From assembly GCA_030403585.1 (NCBI GenBank), contig JAUEPE010000015.1:1-64000 (forward strand): a stretch of 64,000 nucleotides of DNA. Reading direction: 5' to 3'. Below, in pieces: positions 40,989 to 49,720 of the stretch. The notes below the pieces were generated by a model. That model made no database searches. It was not told the DNA's origin and was given only the letters and a program-made list of their open reading frames with translations. Both the position numbers and the translations under genes were made by a program. How positions within the stretch are numbered: position 1 is the stretch's first letter; each line of letters starts with the position of its first letter. Source of the stretch: Frankia sp. RB7 (lineage in GTDB: Bacteria; Pseudomonadota; Alphaproteobacteria; Rhizobiales; Xanthobacteraceae).

Positions 40989-41672
40989 TCAGAAATCCTG
41001 GCCGGGCTTTTCGGCAGTCTTGTCAGCGTCCGCCATCCGGTATCGGACCAGCATCTGGCTACGTGACAGGAATGACTTGCTCGCCGGGCCCGCGAGCAGG
41101 GCAGCATGTATCACATTTGACCGGGTAAGTGCCAAATCCAATTCTATCGATTTCAGGGCCGTCACGACGGGAATCTGCGGCTTGGCACCGCGATTTCCGG
41201 CATTTTGACGCGCCAGCATGTCCAATTTGCGGATTCCGTCCGCGGCCCCGTCGCTGGCGTGAATCAGGACCTCGACCGTGCCTTCCCGCAGGGCGCTTTC
41301 GACCTTGCCGAAACCGGCAACGATCTGGCCCGCCTTGGCGGCAATCCCAAGGACCTCGGTCACGCTCCGAACCAGGAGCGCATCGATGTCGTCGGGAAGC
41401 GTCTGGGGAATGCGCAGATCGCGCTTGAAGGCTTTGGTAAATTGGTGACGACGGACGGCTTCCGCAACCACCTGTCGCGATCCGGTAACCCACATGCCCC
41501 GTCCGGGCAATTTGCGCTTGAGATCGGGAACTATGTCGCCTTGCGGCGATACGACGAAGCGGATCAGTTCGTCGATCGGCCGGACCTCGCGGCTGACAGC
41601 GCACATGCGCATGGTCGCGGACCTTTCGGTCCGCGGTCCATGGTCGAGTTCGTTGTCAGTGCTGGCAAGCAT
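40989..41672 (-). CDS. YlxR-type RNA-binding protein with L7Ae-like C-terminal domain (227 aa)
   Basis: Two domains. Residues about 17-100 are YlxR (DUF448): RMCAVSREVRPIDELIRFVV, then GRGMWVTGSRQVVAEAVRR. Residues about 115-200 resemble the L7Ae/L30e RNA-binding fold (VLGIAAKAGQIVAGFGKVES, then VLIHASDGAADG). The combination is the usual alphaproteobacterial form of the nusA-infB intergenic gene. The cellular role is not established; YlxR homologues have been linked to RNase P and to transcription control in Gram-positives. It starts 23 nt after nusA. Confidence 0.9.
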   Translation of the reverse strand: MLASTDNELDHGPRTERSATMRMCAVSREVRPIDELIRFVVSPQGDIVPDLKRKLPGRGMWVTGSRQVVAEAVRRHQFTKAFKRDLRIPQTLPDDIDALLVRSVTEVLGIAAKAGQIVAGFGKVESALREGTVEVLIHASDGAADGIRKLDMLARQNAGNRGAKPQIPVVTALKSIELDLALTRSNVIHAALLAGPASKSFLSRSQMLVRYRMADADKTAEKPGQDF

Positions 41673-41695
41673 CCGGGCGACATTCTCCCTTGCCC

Positions 41696-43306
41696 TTAAG
41701 CCGGCTGATCTTCGGCCGCCTCAGCCTCTTCGGCCGGCTTGGCGAGGTCAGCCTCGGTGATCCAGCCGGCCCTGACGCGGGCCTGCATGATCATGGCTTC
41801 TGCATCGTCGCGGGAGACGCCGAGGCCGTCGAGCGCGCCGGCGAATTTGGTCTGCTCGCCGCCTTCCTTGCGCTCGGTCCAGCCAACCAGATCGTCGGTG
41901 GCGCAGCCGGCGAGGTCTTCGACCGACTTGATGTCGTTCTCGCCGAACTTCACCAGCATCTTCGAGGTCACGCCGGGCACGTCCTTGACGGCGTCCTCGA
42001 CGCCGAGTTCCACGCGCTTGGCCTCAATCTCGGCTTCCTGCTGATCGAGATATTCGCGGGCACGGGTCTGCAGCTCCTGTGCGGTTTCCTCGTCAAAACC
42101 CTCGATCCCGGCGAGTTCCTTGAGATCCACCATCGCGAGTTCCTCGACCGAGGTGAAGCCTTCGGACGCGAGCAACTGGCCTACCACTTCGTCGACATTG
42201 AGCGATTCCATGAAGACGCGAGTGGAGTTCTCGAAGTCGGCCTGGCGGCGCTCCGATTCCTCCTGCTCGGTCAGGATGTCGATGTCCCAGCCGGTGAGCT
42301 GCGAGGCGAGACGGACGTTCTGGCCGCGGCGGCCGATTGCGAGCGAAAGCTGGTTGTTGGTGTCGGGCACCACGACCTCGATGCGCTCGCGGTCTTCGTC
42401 GATGACGACCTTGGAGACTTCAGCCGGCGCCAGCGCGTTGACCACGAAGGTCGCGATGTCGGGCGACCACGGAATGATGTCGATCTTCTCGCCCTGCAGT
42501 TCGTTCACCACGGCCTGCACGCGCGAGCCGCGCATACCGACGCAGGCGCCGACCGGATCGACCGAAGAATCGCGGGAAATCACGCCGATTTTCGCGCGCG
42601 AGCCCGGATCGCGGGCGACCGCCTTGATCTCGACGATGCCGTCATAGATCTCAGGCACTTCCTGCGCGAACAGCTTTGCCATGAACTGCGGATGGGTGCG
42701 GGAGAGGAAGATCTGCGGGCCGCGGGTCTCGCGGCGCACGTCGAAGATATAGGCGCGGACGCGGTCGCCGTTGCGGAACACTTCGCGCGGCAGCATCTCA
42801 TCGCGACGGATGATGGCTTCACCACGGCCGAGATCGACGATCACGCTGCCATATTCGACGCGCTTGACGACGCCGTTGACGATGTCGCCGATACGGTCCT
42901 TGAATTCCTGATATTGCCGGTCGCGCTCGGCCTCGCGCACTTTCTGCACGATCACCTGCTTGGCCGACTGCGCGGCGATGCGGCCGTATTCGAGCGGCGG
43001 CAGGGTGTCGGCGATGGTGTCGCCGACCTGGGCGCCAGGATTGGCGCGCTGCGCATCGACCAGCGAGATCTGGTTGGAGTGGTTCTCGACCTTCTCGACC
43101 ACCAGCATGTGGCGCGACAGCCGCAGCTCGCCCTTCTTCGGGTCGATCTCGGCGTGAACGTCAGTCTCGCTGCCGTAACGGGCCCGCGCCGCCTTGGCGA
43201 TGGCATCTTCCATCGCCGCGATGACGATGCTGCGATCGATCGATTTCTCGCGGGCGACGGCGTCGGCGATCTGAAGCAATTCAAGTCGATTGGCGCTGAC
43301 TGCCAT
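41696..43306 (-). CDS. nusA: NusA, transcription termination/antitermination factor (536 aa)
   Basis: RNA polymerase-associated factor acting in pausing, termination, antitermination and repair. The N-terminal domain (LLQIADAVAREKSIDRSIVI), S1 domain (GDIVNGVVKRVEYGSVIVDL), two KH domains (ACVGMRGSRVQAVVNELQGE and LSLAIGRRGQNVRLASQL) and C-terminal acidic repeats (GIEGFDEETAQELQTRARE) are all present. The last residues are Glu/Ala-rich. It follows rimP after 2 nt. Length is typical for alphaproteobacterial NusA. Confidence 0.97.
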   Translation of the reverse strand: MAVSANRLELLQIADAVAREKSIDRSIVIAAMEDAIAKAARARYGSETDVHAEIDPKKGELRLSRHMLVVEKVENHSNQISLVDAQRANPGAQVGDTIADTLPPLEYGRIAAQSAKQVIVQKVREAERDRQYQEFKDRIGDIVNGVVKRVEYGSVIVDLGRGEAIIRRDEMLPREVFRNGDRVRAYIFDVRRETRGPQIFLSRTHPQFMAKLFAQEVPEIYDGIVEIKAVARDPGSRAKIGVISRDSSVDPVGACVGMRGSRVQAVVNELQGEKIDIIPWSPDIATFVVNALAPAEVSKVVIDEDRERIEVVVPDTNNQLSLAIGRRGQNVRLASQLTGWDIDILTEQEESERRQADFENSTRVFMESLNVDEVVGQLLASEGFTSVEELAMVDLKELAGIEGFDEETAQELQTRAREYLDQQEAEIEAKRVELGVEDAVKDVPGVTSKMLVKFGENDIKSVEDLAGCATDDLVGWTERKEGGEQTKFAGALDGLGVSRDDAEAMIMQARVRAGWITEADLAKPAEEAEAAEDQPA

Positions 43307-43308
43307 GG

Positions 43309-44064
43309 CTAGTCTCCTTCGTCAGGCTCGATCTCGCCGCGCCGCGCACGTTCGGCAGCAAGGCGATGTTTCTTCGTATTGGTCGGGGCCGGCTTCTTTT
43401 GCGGCTTGGTGTTCTTGGTGGTCTTCGCACTGATCTCGGCGTGCGGCGCCTGCGGCGGCTCGATGCCGAGATCACGCCGCATCTGGCGCTCTTCGGCCTT
43501 GCCGCGGCGCATGGATTCCGCGATCAGCGCATCGGTAAGCACCAGCCGTGCCTCGCCGATATCTTCCATCGTCAGGAGCACGTCGGTTTCGTCGGCCGCC
43601 TTGGCGTCGTCGCGACGCAGATGCACGCGATCGCCCTCGACGGCACCAAGCGTGCCGCGGAACCGCTTCCGTCCGTCATGGGCGACGGCCATATCGATCT
43701 TCACCAAATATCCGGAATAGCGCTCGAAATCGGAACGGCGCACCAGCGGACGGTCGATCCCCGGCGAGGAGATTTCCAGCCGGTAGGCGCGATCGATGGG
43801 GTCGGCAACGTCAAGCACCGGCGACAGTGCCCGCGAGATCGCCTCGCAATCCTCGAGCTGCATCGAGCCGTCCGGCCGCTCGGCCATGATCTGCACGGTG
43901 CAGCCGGCCTCGCCAGAGATACGAATCCGCACCAGGCGGTAACCCATGCCCTCGAGCACTGGACCCGCGACCGCAGACACCCGCGCCGCCGCGCCCGGCT
44001 CGACCACGAGCCTCGGCTCGGCCAGCAACTCGGCATCGTTGGAACCAGTGTTCGGTTCGGTCAT
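43309..44064 (-). CDS. rimP: RimP, ribosome maturation factor (251 aa)
   Basis: Helps assemble the 30S subunit. The family signature [20 protein letters not shown] (about residue 70) and [20 protein letters not shown] are clear. A C-terminal lysine-rich extension ([20 protein letters not shown]) of about 55 residues follows the core and is longer than in E. coli RimP. I start at [12 protein letters not shown] (44064); an in-frame ATG 12 nt earlier is possible. First gene of the nusA-infB block. Its leader has a CtrA-like box and, further out, a strong terminator hairpin. Confidence 0.94.
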   Translation of the reverse strand: MTEPNTGSNDAELLAEPRLVVEPGAAARVSAVAGPVLEGMGYRLVRIRISGEAGCTVQIMAERPDGSMQLEDCEAISRALSPVLDVADPIDRAYRLEISSPGIDRPLVRRSDFERYSGYLVKIDMAVAHDGRKRFRGTLGAVEGDRVHLRRDDAKAADETDVLLTMEDIGEARLVLTDALIAESMRRGKAEERQMRRDLGIEPPQAPHAEISAKTTKNTKPQKKPAPTNTKKHRLAAERARRGEIEPDEGD

Positions 44065-44096
44065 ATCAGGGGTCAAGGCGCTCGATGGTCTCGATG

Positions 44097-44112
44097 GTTA
44101 AGGCTTGGTTAA
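44097..44112 (-). promoter_or_regulatory. CtrA-like box upstream of rimP
   Basis: Read on the minus strand: TTAA-CCAAGCC-TTAAC, an exact match to the CtrA consensus TTAA-N7-TTAAC. It lies 33 nt before the chosen rimP ATG. CtrA is the master cell-cycle regulator of alphaproteobacteria. Confidence 0.5.
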
Positions 44113-44187
44113 AACGCCAAAGCCCGCTTCGGAACTTTCCCGACAGTCCGTCGGGCCGCACCTTCCGCCAAGCCGCGTTCAGGTAAT

Positions 44188-44217
44188 AAAAAAGAGCGGG
44201 TCCTTTCGGGCCCACTC
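44188..44217 (-). terminator. Terminator or attenuator in the rimP-nusA leader
   Basis: On the minus strand GAGTGGGCCC, loop GAAA, GGACCCGCTC, then TTTTTT. One mismatch and one wobble pair lie in a ten-base stem. It is 124 nt upstream of rimP and reads in the same direction, so it either attenuates the nusA operon or ends an unidentified upstream transcript. Confidence 0.75.
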
Positions 44218-44433
44218 TCACTACGCGGATCGTATGAGAAGATGAATTGGCGCTGATATAGCCCTTTCCGCCTGCCCGGACAAGGCCCATCGCAGCCGGA
44301 TGCGGGCTTTTTGCGACCCGGCAGGCCCCCCAAGAGCAACGCTTCTTTCATGAAACGGGCCTAAATTTCCCAGTTGTGGGGCGGCTTGAGCCTATGGCGC
44401 GCCCACGGCGTGCCAGATTCCGAGTTGCGTTTC

Positions 44434-45516
44434 ATGACCGTTGCCACGTCGCTCATTCCCGGACTGGACGATATCGTCAAACGCGGCGATCCCCGGCGTC
44501 GTGGCGAGATCGCGAGCGCCATTGCCGCGCTGTTCTTTCAGGACGCATCAAAACTCCGTCCTGAGCTCGTCGATCTCTTCGACAATCTCCTGATCGATCT
44601 GGTCCCGCATGCGGAGCTTGCCTCGCGCGTCGATCTTGCCGAGCGCTTCTCGTTGCTGGCCAATGCACCGCCTCATCTGGTCGGTCAGCTAGCGCGTGAA
44701 AACGAAATCCTGGTGGCGGGCCCGGTGCTGCGCCACTCGCCCGTGCTCGACGAAGCCGCACTCGTCGAGATCGCCCGGCTGAAGGGCCAGGGCCATCTGC
44801 TGGCGATGACGGAACGGTCGACCCTGTCGACTGAGGTCACCGACGTGCTGGTCGAGCGCGGCGATCGCGACGTGGTGCGTCGTGCCGCCGGCAATGCCGG
44901 CGCGGTCTTCTCAGCCAGTGGCTATTCGGAGCTGATCAAGCGCGCGAGCCAGGATGGCGTGCTGACGCTCAAGATCGGCCAGCGCGCAGATCTCTCCGGC
45001 GAGCATCTCAAAGAACTGCTGGACGGCACGCTCGATGTCATTCGCCGTCGCCTCTCCAGCGTGGTCAATCCGACGCGCCAGGTCGAGATCAAGCGCGCCA
45101 TGGCTTCGATCGAGGAAGCCGCGCTGCCGCCCGGCCCGCGGCGCGATTTCTCCGCCGCGCAACGCACGGTGCTTGGCCTGCATCGCGGCGGCCATCTCGG
45201 CGAAAGCGCGCTGCTTGGTTTTGCCAAGGCGCACAAATACGAGGAATCGGTCGCCACGCTCTCGGCGATGGCCGGCGTCAGGCTTTCGGTGCTCGATCGC
45301 CTGGTCGCGGGCGACCGCTACGATCCGATCCTGATCCTCGGCCGTGTCCTGAATCTCGGCTGGCCCACGGTGCGCGCGCTGATCGTGATGTGGTACGGGC
45401 CGCATCGCATGCCGGCCGATGCCGATCTCGAGCAAGCGCGAGCGAATTTCACCCGTTTGATGCCGGCAACCGCCGAGCGCGTCGTGAATTTCTGGCGCAA
45501 CCGGCGAACGATCTAG
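44434..45516 (+). CDS. DUF2336 domain protein (360 aa)
   Basis: Mostly helical, soluble protein of the DUF2336 family, which is restricted mainly to alphaproteobacteria and is annotated without a function. The start MTVATSLIPGLDDIVKRGDP (44434) is typical; a 20-residue extension upstream is not family-like. Two-part structure: helical HEAT-like repeats (about residues 20-200, for example LASRVDLAERFSLLANAP) and a conserved C-terminal block with RRDFSAAQRTVLGLHRGGHL and WPTVRALIVMWYGPHR. It converges on trmB, with the two stop codons overlapping by 4 nt (45513-45516). Confidence 0.85.
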   Translation: MTVATSLIPGLDDIVKRGDPRRRGEIASAIAALFFQDASKLRPELVDLFDNLLIDLVPHAELASRVDLAERFSLLANAPPHLVGQLARENEILVAGPVLRHSPVLDEAALVEIARLKGQGHLLAMTERSTLSTEVTDVLVERGDRDVVRRAAGNAGAVFSASGYSELIKRASQDGVLTLKIGQRADLSGEHLKELLDGTLDVIRRRLSSVVNPTRQVEIKRAMASIEEAALPPGPRRDFSAAQRTVLGLHRGGHLGESALLGFAKAHKYEESVATLSAMAGVRLSVLDRLVAGDRYDPILILGRVLNLGWPTVRALIVMWYGPHRMPADADLEQARANFTRLMPATAERVVNFWRNRRTI

Positions 45517-46223
45517 CTTCGGCGAAATCGCAAATACGCCGCTTTGCGTCCCTCGCGCGCGGCTTTTCGTCCATAGCGTGTCATGGTGTAGCCGGCCCAG
45601 GGTTGACGAAAATCATCGGCGCGTTCCGCGAGCCATTGAAGATCCGACGCGCGCGCAAGATGCGACAGCGTCCAGGCGCAGTAATCGTCGATATCGCAGA
45701 CGAAACGGAATTCGCCGCCCGGCTTCAGCACGCGCGCCATCGCGACGATCGTGCGGTCCTGAACGAAGCGCCGCTTCCAGTGCCGCCGCTTCGGCCAGGG
45801 ATCGGGGTGGATCAGATCGATCCGCGACAGCGAGGCGTCCGGCAGCCAGGCCAGCAGTTCGGCGGCATCGCCGGCAAACAGGCGGATATTGGCGATGTTG
45901 GCGGCTTCGATCTGCGCGAGGATCTTTGCCATGCCGTTGACATAGGGCTCGCAGCCGATGAAGCCGGTCGTCGCGAAGTTCTGCGCTTCCGCGGCGAGAT
46001 GCTCGCCGCCGCCGAAGCCGATCTCGAGCCGCAAATCTTCGGCTGCGGAATCGAAGATCTCGGCGGCGCTCGCCGGCCTCTCCGTCGTGATGTCGAGCGA
46101 CAGATGCGGCAGCAGGTGATCGACCAGCTCGGCCTGGTGCTGCCTGAGCTTGTGGCCCTTGCGCCGTCCGAAGAAGGCGCGCTCGCCCTCCGCGCGCCCG
46201 GGATCTGATTTGCGTTCGCTCAT
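45513..46223 (-). CDS. trmB: TrmB, tRNA (guanine-N7)-methyltransferase (236 aa)
   Basis: SAM-dependent enzyme that methylates G46 in the tRNA variable loop. SAM-binding LRLEIGFGGGEHLAAEA is near residue 60, and the RNA-side motif IDLIHPDPWPKRRHWKRRF (about 135-153) is diagnostic. The C-terminus is basic. Its start overlaps the stop of the M20 peptidase gene by 4 nt, which shows that the two are translated together. Confidence 0.95.
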   Translation of the reverse strand: MSERKSDPGRAEGERAFFGRRKGHKLRQHQAELVDHLLPHLSLDITTERPASAAEIFDSAAEDLRLEIGFGGGEHLAAEAQNFATTGFIGCEPYVNGMAKILAQIEAANIANIRLFAGDAAELLAWLPDASLSRIDLIHPDPWPKRRHWKRRFVQDRTIVAMARVLKPGGEFRFVCDIDDYCAWTLSHLARASDLQWLAERADDFRQPWAGYTMTRYGRKAAREGRKAAYLRFRRS

Positions 46224-47347
46224 CGCAGCGTCTGGTACAGGCGATAGAGCAGCCGCGCGCGCGGCTCGAGCGAGGAAACGTAGATCTGCTCATAATGGGT
46301 GTGCGCGCCTTTGCCGTCGACGCCGAGCCCGTCGAGCGTGCCGGTATACGGCGCGGTGAAATTGCCGTCCGAGCCGCCGCCGGTGTGGGTGTCGATCAGC
46401 TCGAAGCCGATTTCCGCGGCGATGGTCTTGGCGTGCTCATAGAGCGAGGCGCCCGCATTGCCCTTCTCGTAAGGCGGACGATTGAGTTCGCCGGTGACGG
46501 TGACGGTCACGCCGTCGGTCTTCGATGTCAGTCCGAGGATCCTGGCGACGAACTCTTCGGCATCGTTGAAGCTCGGCACGCGCAAATCGACTTCGGCGTA
46601 AGCCTCCTCCGGCGTGACGTTGGGCCGCGTGCCGCCGCGTACCACGCCGACATTGACGGTGACGCCGCGCTTCAGATCGTTCAGCCCTTCCAGCGTCTGG
46701 ATGACGTTGGCGAGCTCGCGCACGGCACTGCGGCCGTCTTCGGGCCGCGAGCCGGCATGCGCGGGCACACCCTTGATGTAAATCTTGAAGCGCCCGACGC
46801 CCTTGCGTCCGGTGACGATCTTGCCGCCGTCGCGCGCCGGTTCCGTCACCAGCACGTATTTGGCCTTGCGCCCTTCGGCCTCGATGAGCGCGCGCGAGGT
46901 CGGGCTGCCGATCTCCTCGTCGGAGGTGAACATGTGGGTGATGCCGAGCGGCGGACGATCGGGCGCAGCGCAAAGCTCGCGAAAGGCGTGATAGGCGATG
47001 TAGGCACCGCCCTTCATGTCGTAGATGCCGGGACCGAACGCGCTGTCGCCTTCGACCTTGAAAGGCAGGCGTTCGATGAAGCCCATGGGATGAACGGTAT
47101 CGAGATGGCTGAGGATCAGGATACCGGGCCGGTCCTGGCCCCAGCTCGAACGCACCACGAGATGATCGCCGCAGCCATCGACGCCGGCGACGCGTTCGAG
47201 CGTGACGGGCAGATCGCGATAATGGTCGGCAACCATCGAGGTCAGCTTGTTGACCTGCTCGGGCACTTCCGTCGGCGTCTCGATCTCCACCCAGCGGTGG
47301 ATACCAGCGAGAATAGTTTGGGAATCGAACGAATTGGAGTTCGCCAT
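46220..47347 (-). CDS. M20 family metallopeptidase, glutamate carboxypeptidase-like (375 aa)
   Basis: Zinc-dependent exopeptidase or deacylase. Ligand and catalytic segments are complete: ILILSHLDTVHP (His, Asp), GPGIYDMKGGAYIA (bridging Asp), TSDEEIGSPTSR (catalytic and ligand Glu), VTEPARDGGKIVTGRKG and a late His in DGKGAHTHYEQIY. The lid domain starts near residue 180 (GRFKIYIKGVPAHAGSRPED). The closest named relatives are carboxypeptidase G2-type enzymes acting on C-terminal glutamate. I start at MANSNSFDSQT (47347). It sits between an XRE regulator gene and trmB, where related genomes, as I recall, carry metK. Confidence 0.9.
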   Translation of the reverse strand: MANSNSFDSQTILAGIHRWVEIETPTEVPEQVNKLTSMVADHYRDLPVTLERVAGVDGCGDHLVVRSSWGQDRPGILILSHLDTVHPMGFIERLPFKVEGDSAFGPGIYDMKGGAYIAYHAFRELCAAPDRPPLGITHMFTSDEEIGSPTSRALIEAEGRKAKYVLVTEPARDGGKIVTGRKGVGRFKIYIKGVPAHAGSRPEDGRSAVRELANVIQTLEGLNDLKRGVTVNVGVVRGGTRPNVTPEEAYAEVDLRVPSFNDAEEFVARILGLTSKTDGVTVTVTGELNRPPYEKGNAGASLYEHAKTIAAEIGFELIDTHTGGGSDGNFTAPYTGTLDGLGVDGKGAHTHYEQIYVSSLEPRARLLYRLYQTLR

Positions 47348-47462
47348 GAGCGTATCTGTGCCTTCGAATCGTATCATCTCAGCGGAGGCGCGCTGAAGAG
47401 CGCCCGCAAATGACGACATAGGCCAGATTTGGCGCAGTCTCAAATCGGAATGAGTTGGCGCG

Positions 47463-47876
47463 TCAGCGCTTGTCCGGGCCTTCGTGGGCGGCGATCTGCT
47501 CGACGAGATCGACGATCGAACGGCGCAGCTTCGAATCGGTGATTCGGGTGAACGCCTTGGTCAGCGCGAGCCCTTCGGAGGTCGCGAGGAAGTCGGAGAC
47601 GTAAGAGGGCGATGCACCTTCCGCGAAGCCGTCGGGGCCGGCGACGCCGCTCGGTCCGCCCTCGAACAGGAACGACACCGGCACCTGCAGAATCTCGGCG
47701 ATCTGCTGGATTCGGCTTGCGCCGACGCGGTTCGTGCCCTTCTCGTACTTCTGAACCTGCTGGAAAGTCAGGCCCAAAGCTTCACCGAGCTTTTCCTGAC
47801 TCATGCCCAACATGATGCGGCGCATGCGCACGCGACTGCCGACATATTTGTCAACAGGGTTGGGCGCTTTCGACAT
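47463..47876 (-). CDS. XRE-family transcriptional regulator (137 aa)
   Basis: Small helix-turn-helix regulator. The HTH spans about residues 12-68: GSRVRMRRIMLGMSQEKLGE and LGLTFQQVQKYEKGTNRVGA. The C-terminal part (DFLATSEGLALTKAFTRITD) is helical and likely mediates dimerisation. It is a common gene after lnt in alphaproteobacteria; its targets are unknown. The leader (47877-48106) probably carries its own promoter, as a hairpin follows lnt. Confidence 0.93.
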   Translation of the reverse strand: MSKAPNPVDKYVGSRVRMRRIMLGMSQEKLGEALGLTFQQVQKYEKGTNRVGASRIQQIAEILQVPVSFLFEGGPSGVAGPDGFAEGASPSYVSDFLATSEGLALTKAFTRITDSKLRRSIVDLVEQIAAHEGPDKR

Positions 47877-48065
47877 TTCCTCAGCCCTCCAAACACCACC
47901 GTCGGCGCAATGAAAGTATTGCCTCAGGTGACAGCGACGTCAAAACTTCACCCTGATTGGGGAAACATTGCGGAGAAATTTAGCAATGCACCGCTGTCTT
48001 GTGCAGCCGATGCAGAATGGGGAGCCCGCGTGCAGTCTGTCAACCGTGGGGCTGCGGTTGTCAAA

Positions 48066-48091
48066 GGTTTCCGGCCGCCTCGCCGGAAACC
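48066..48091 (-). terminator. Hairpin after lnt
   Basis: GGTTTCCGG and CCGGAAACC with an eight-base loop, 16 nt past the lnt stop on the minus strand, followed by only TTT. It may terminate the long tsaB-lnt transcript before the xre gene. Confidence 0.55.
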
Positions 48092-48106
48092 GCTAGCGAG
48101 GCGCGA

Positions 48107-49720
48107 TCAGGGGTGCCGTTTGGCAACACGCCGTCGCACCGCCAAAATCACAGCCAGCGCGACGAGCATGGCTGCGGGGATGTCACCGACTCTCGCATAG
48201 ATCGTGGGCGGGATTGCGGTGGGCAGGCTTGCATCCAAAATGCCTTCGATTCCGAGGCCGAGGCTGGCCACGATGCGTCCCACCGGATCGACCACGGCCG
48301 AGATGCCGGTGTTGGCGGAGCGGACCAGCGGCAGTCCGAGTTCGATGGCGCGCATCCGCGCCTGCTCCAGATGCTGGTACGGCCCGGTCGAGATGCCGAA
48401 CCAGCCGTCATTGGTGAGGTTCACCATCCAGCCCGGGCGCTCGTCACGCGTTCCGATCTCGCCGGGGAAGATCGCCTCGTAGCAGATCGACGGCAGCGCG
48501 GGCGGTGCCCCCGGTATTGGCAGCACGTGCCGCACCGTGCCAGGAATGAAGCCGCCGCGCATCCGCGTCAGTTGTTCGATGCCGAGCTTCTCCATCAAAT
48601 CCTGGTAGGGAAGAAATTCGCCGAACGGAACCAGGTGCAGCTTGTCGTAGACCGCAAGCACGCTGCCGTCGTGGTCGATCACGTAGATCGAATTATAGGC
48701 CCGCGTGATCGGCGTGCCCGGCGGCAGATCGGGGGCGCGGACCGATCCGGTGATCAGCACCGTGCCCTTGGGCAGCAATTCGGCGATTTGCGCCATCGCG
48801 TCGGCTTCGCGGGTCAGGAAGAACGGAAAGGCGGATTCCGGCCAGATCAAGATCGTGGCGGCGCTCACGCCGGTCGATTGCGGTCCGGAGGCGCGGTCCG
48901 ACAATGCGAGATATTTCTTCATCACCTCCGCCTTGGCGGAGTAGTTGAATTTCAGGTCCTGCTGCAGGTTCGGCTGCATCAGGCGCAATTTGGCACCCGC
49001 AACCATCGTGGTCGGATGCAGCGCCATGCGGGTGGCGCCGAAGATGCCCATCCCGACCAGCAGCGCAACGGCGCCGGCCGGCACGCGCCAGGCCAGGCTG
49101 CGGTCGCGCGTGCGGTCGATCAGCACTGCGGGGCTCGCGAAGATCGCAACCGTCAGGAACGTCATGCCCCACTGGCCGATCAGCGAGGCGGTCTGCGCCA
49201 GCGCCAGCGGCTCCGACAGCGCATAACCGAAGGCATTCCAGGGAAAGCCGGTCAGCACATGCCCGCGCAACCATTCGCCGATGGTGAGGCTCGCGGCGAG
49301 TGCGAGAATGCGGGTGGCATCCTTGGTCCAGAGCAGGCGGGCCAGCGCGAAGCCGATCGCGGTGAAAATGGAGAGATAGGCCGGCAGGCCCAGCACGGCG
49401 AACGGCGTCAGCCAGGCGAACACATCCGCATCGACGAAGAAGGCGATGCCGATCCAGTACAGGCCGGGGACGAAATAGCCGAGCCCGAACCAGTAGCCGG
49501 TCAGCGCCGCGGCGGGGACGCCGCCATATCGTCCGGCCCCGGCGCCATCGATCAGCCAGACCATCACGGGGAAGGTGATGAACAGCACCGGCCAGGCATT
49601 GAACGGGGCCAGCGCCAGCACCGACAGCGCACCGCACGCCATCGCAAGCAGCGCGCGTTTCCATCCCCAGGTCAGGATGATGGCAAGCGCAATTTGCCGG
49701 AGTCTCTGGAACGCGCTCAC
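48107..49720 (-). CDS. lnt: Lnt, apolipoprotein N-acyltransferase (537 aa)
   Basis: Inner membrane enzyme that adds the third acyl chain to lipoproteins. The N-terminal half has six to seven membrane segments (for example ALLAMACGALSVLALAPFNA and WPVLFITFPVMVWLIDGAG). The C-terminal nitrilase-type domain carries the triad: Glu in ILIWPESAFPFFL, Lys in VYDKLHLVPFGEFLPYQ and Cys in LPSICYEAIFPGE. The start overlaps the corC stop by 4 nt. Length is typical. Confidence 0.96.
   Translation of the reverse strand: MSAFQRLRQIALAIILTWGWKRALLAMACGALSVLALAPFNAWPVLFITFPVMVWLIDGAGAGRYGGVPAAALTGYWFGLGYFVPGLYWIGIAFFVDADVFAWLTPFAVLGLPAYLSIFTAIGFALARLLWTKDATRILALAASLTIGEWLRGHVLTGFPWNAFGYALSEPLALAQTASLIGQWGMTFLTVAIFASPAVLIDRTRDRSLAWRVPAGAVALLVGMGIFGATRMALHPTTMVAGAKLRLMQPNLQQDLKFNYSAKAEVMKKYLALSDRASGPQSTGVSAATILIWPESAFPFFLTREADAMAQIAELLPKGTVLITGSVRAPDLPPGTPITRAYNSIYVIDHDGSVLAVYDKLHLVPFGEFLPYQDLMEKLGIEQLTRMRGGFIPGTVRHVLPIPGAPPALPSICYEAIFPGEIGTRDERPGWMVNLTNDGWFGISTGPYQHLEQARMRAIELGLPLVRSANTGISAVVDPVGRIVASLGLGIEGILDASLPTAIPPTIYARVGDIPAAMLVALAVILAVRRRVAKRHP

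Larger units (their letters stand above)
44065..44433. other. Divergent leader region of rimP and the DUF2336 gene
   Basis: Almost 370 bp without a convincing gene. On the minus strand it contains, in order of transcription toward rimP, an unassigned stretch, the terminator-like hairpin at 44188-44217 and the CtrA-like box at 44097-44112. I looked for a tRNA ending in the hairpin and found no cloverleaf. Confidence 0.5.

Noticed and set aside
41690..43312. 540-codon open frame opposite nusA
   Set aside because: Shadow of nusA, whose S1 and KH motifs are clear; the antisense product has no recognisable domain.
44066..44351. Small minus-strand open frames in the rimP leader
   Set aside because: They span a terminator hairpin and a CtrA-like box and show no family resemblance; a leader peptide is possible but not supported.
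44200..44380. Possible tRNA ending at the rimP-leader hairpin
   Set aside because: tRNA genes sometimes precede this operon, but I found no D-, anticodon- and T-arm set here.
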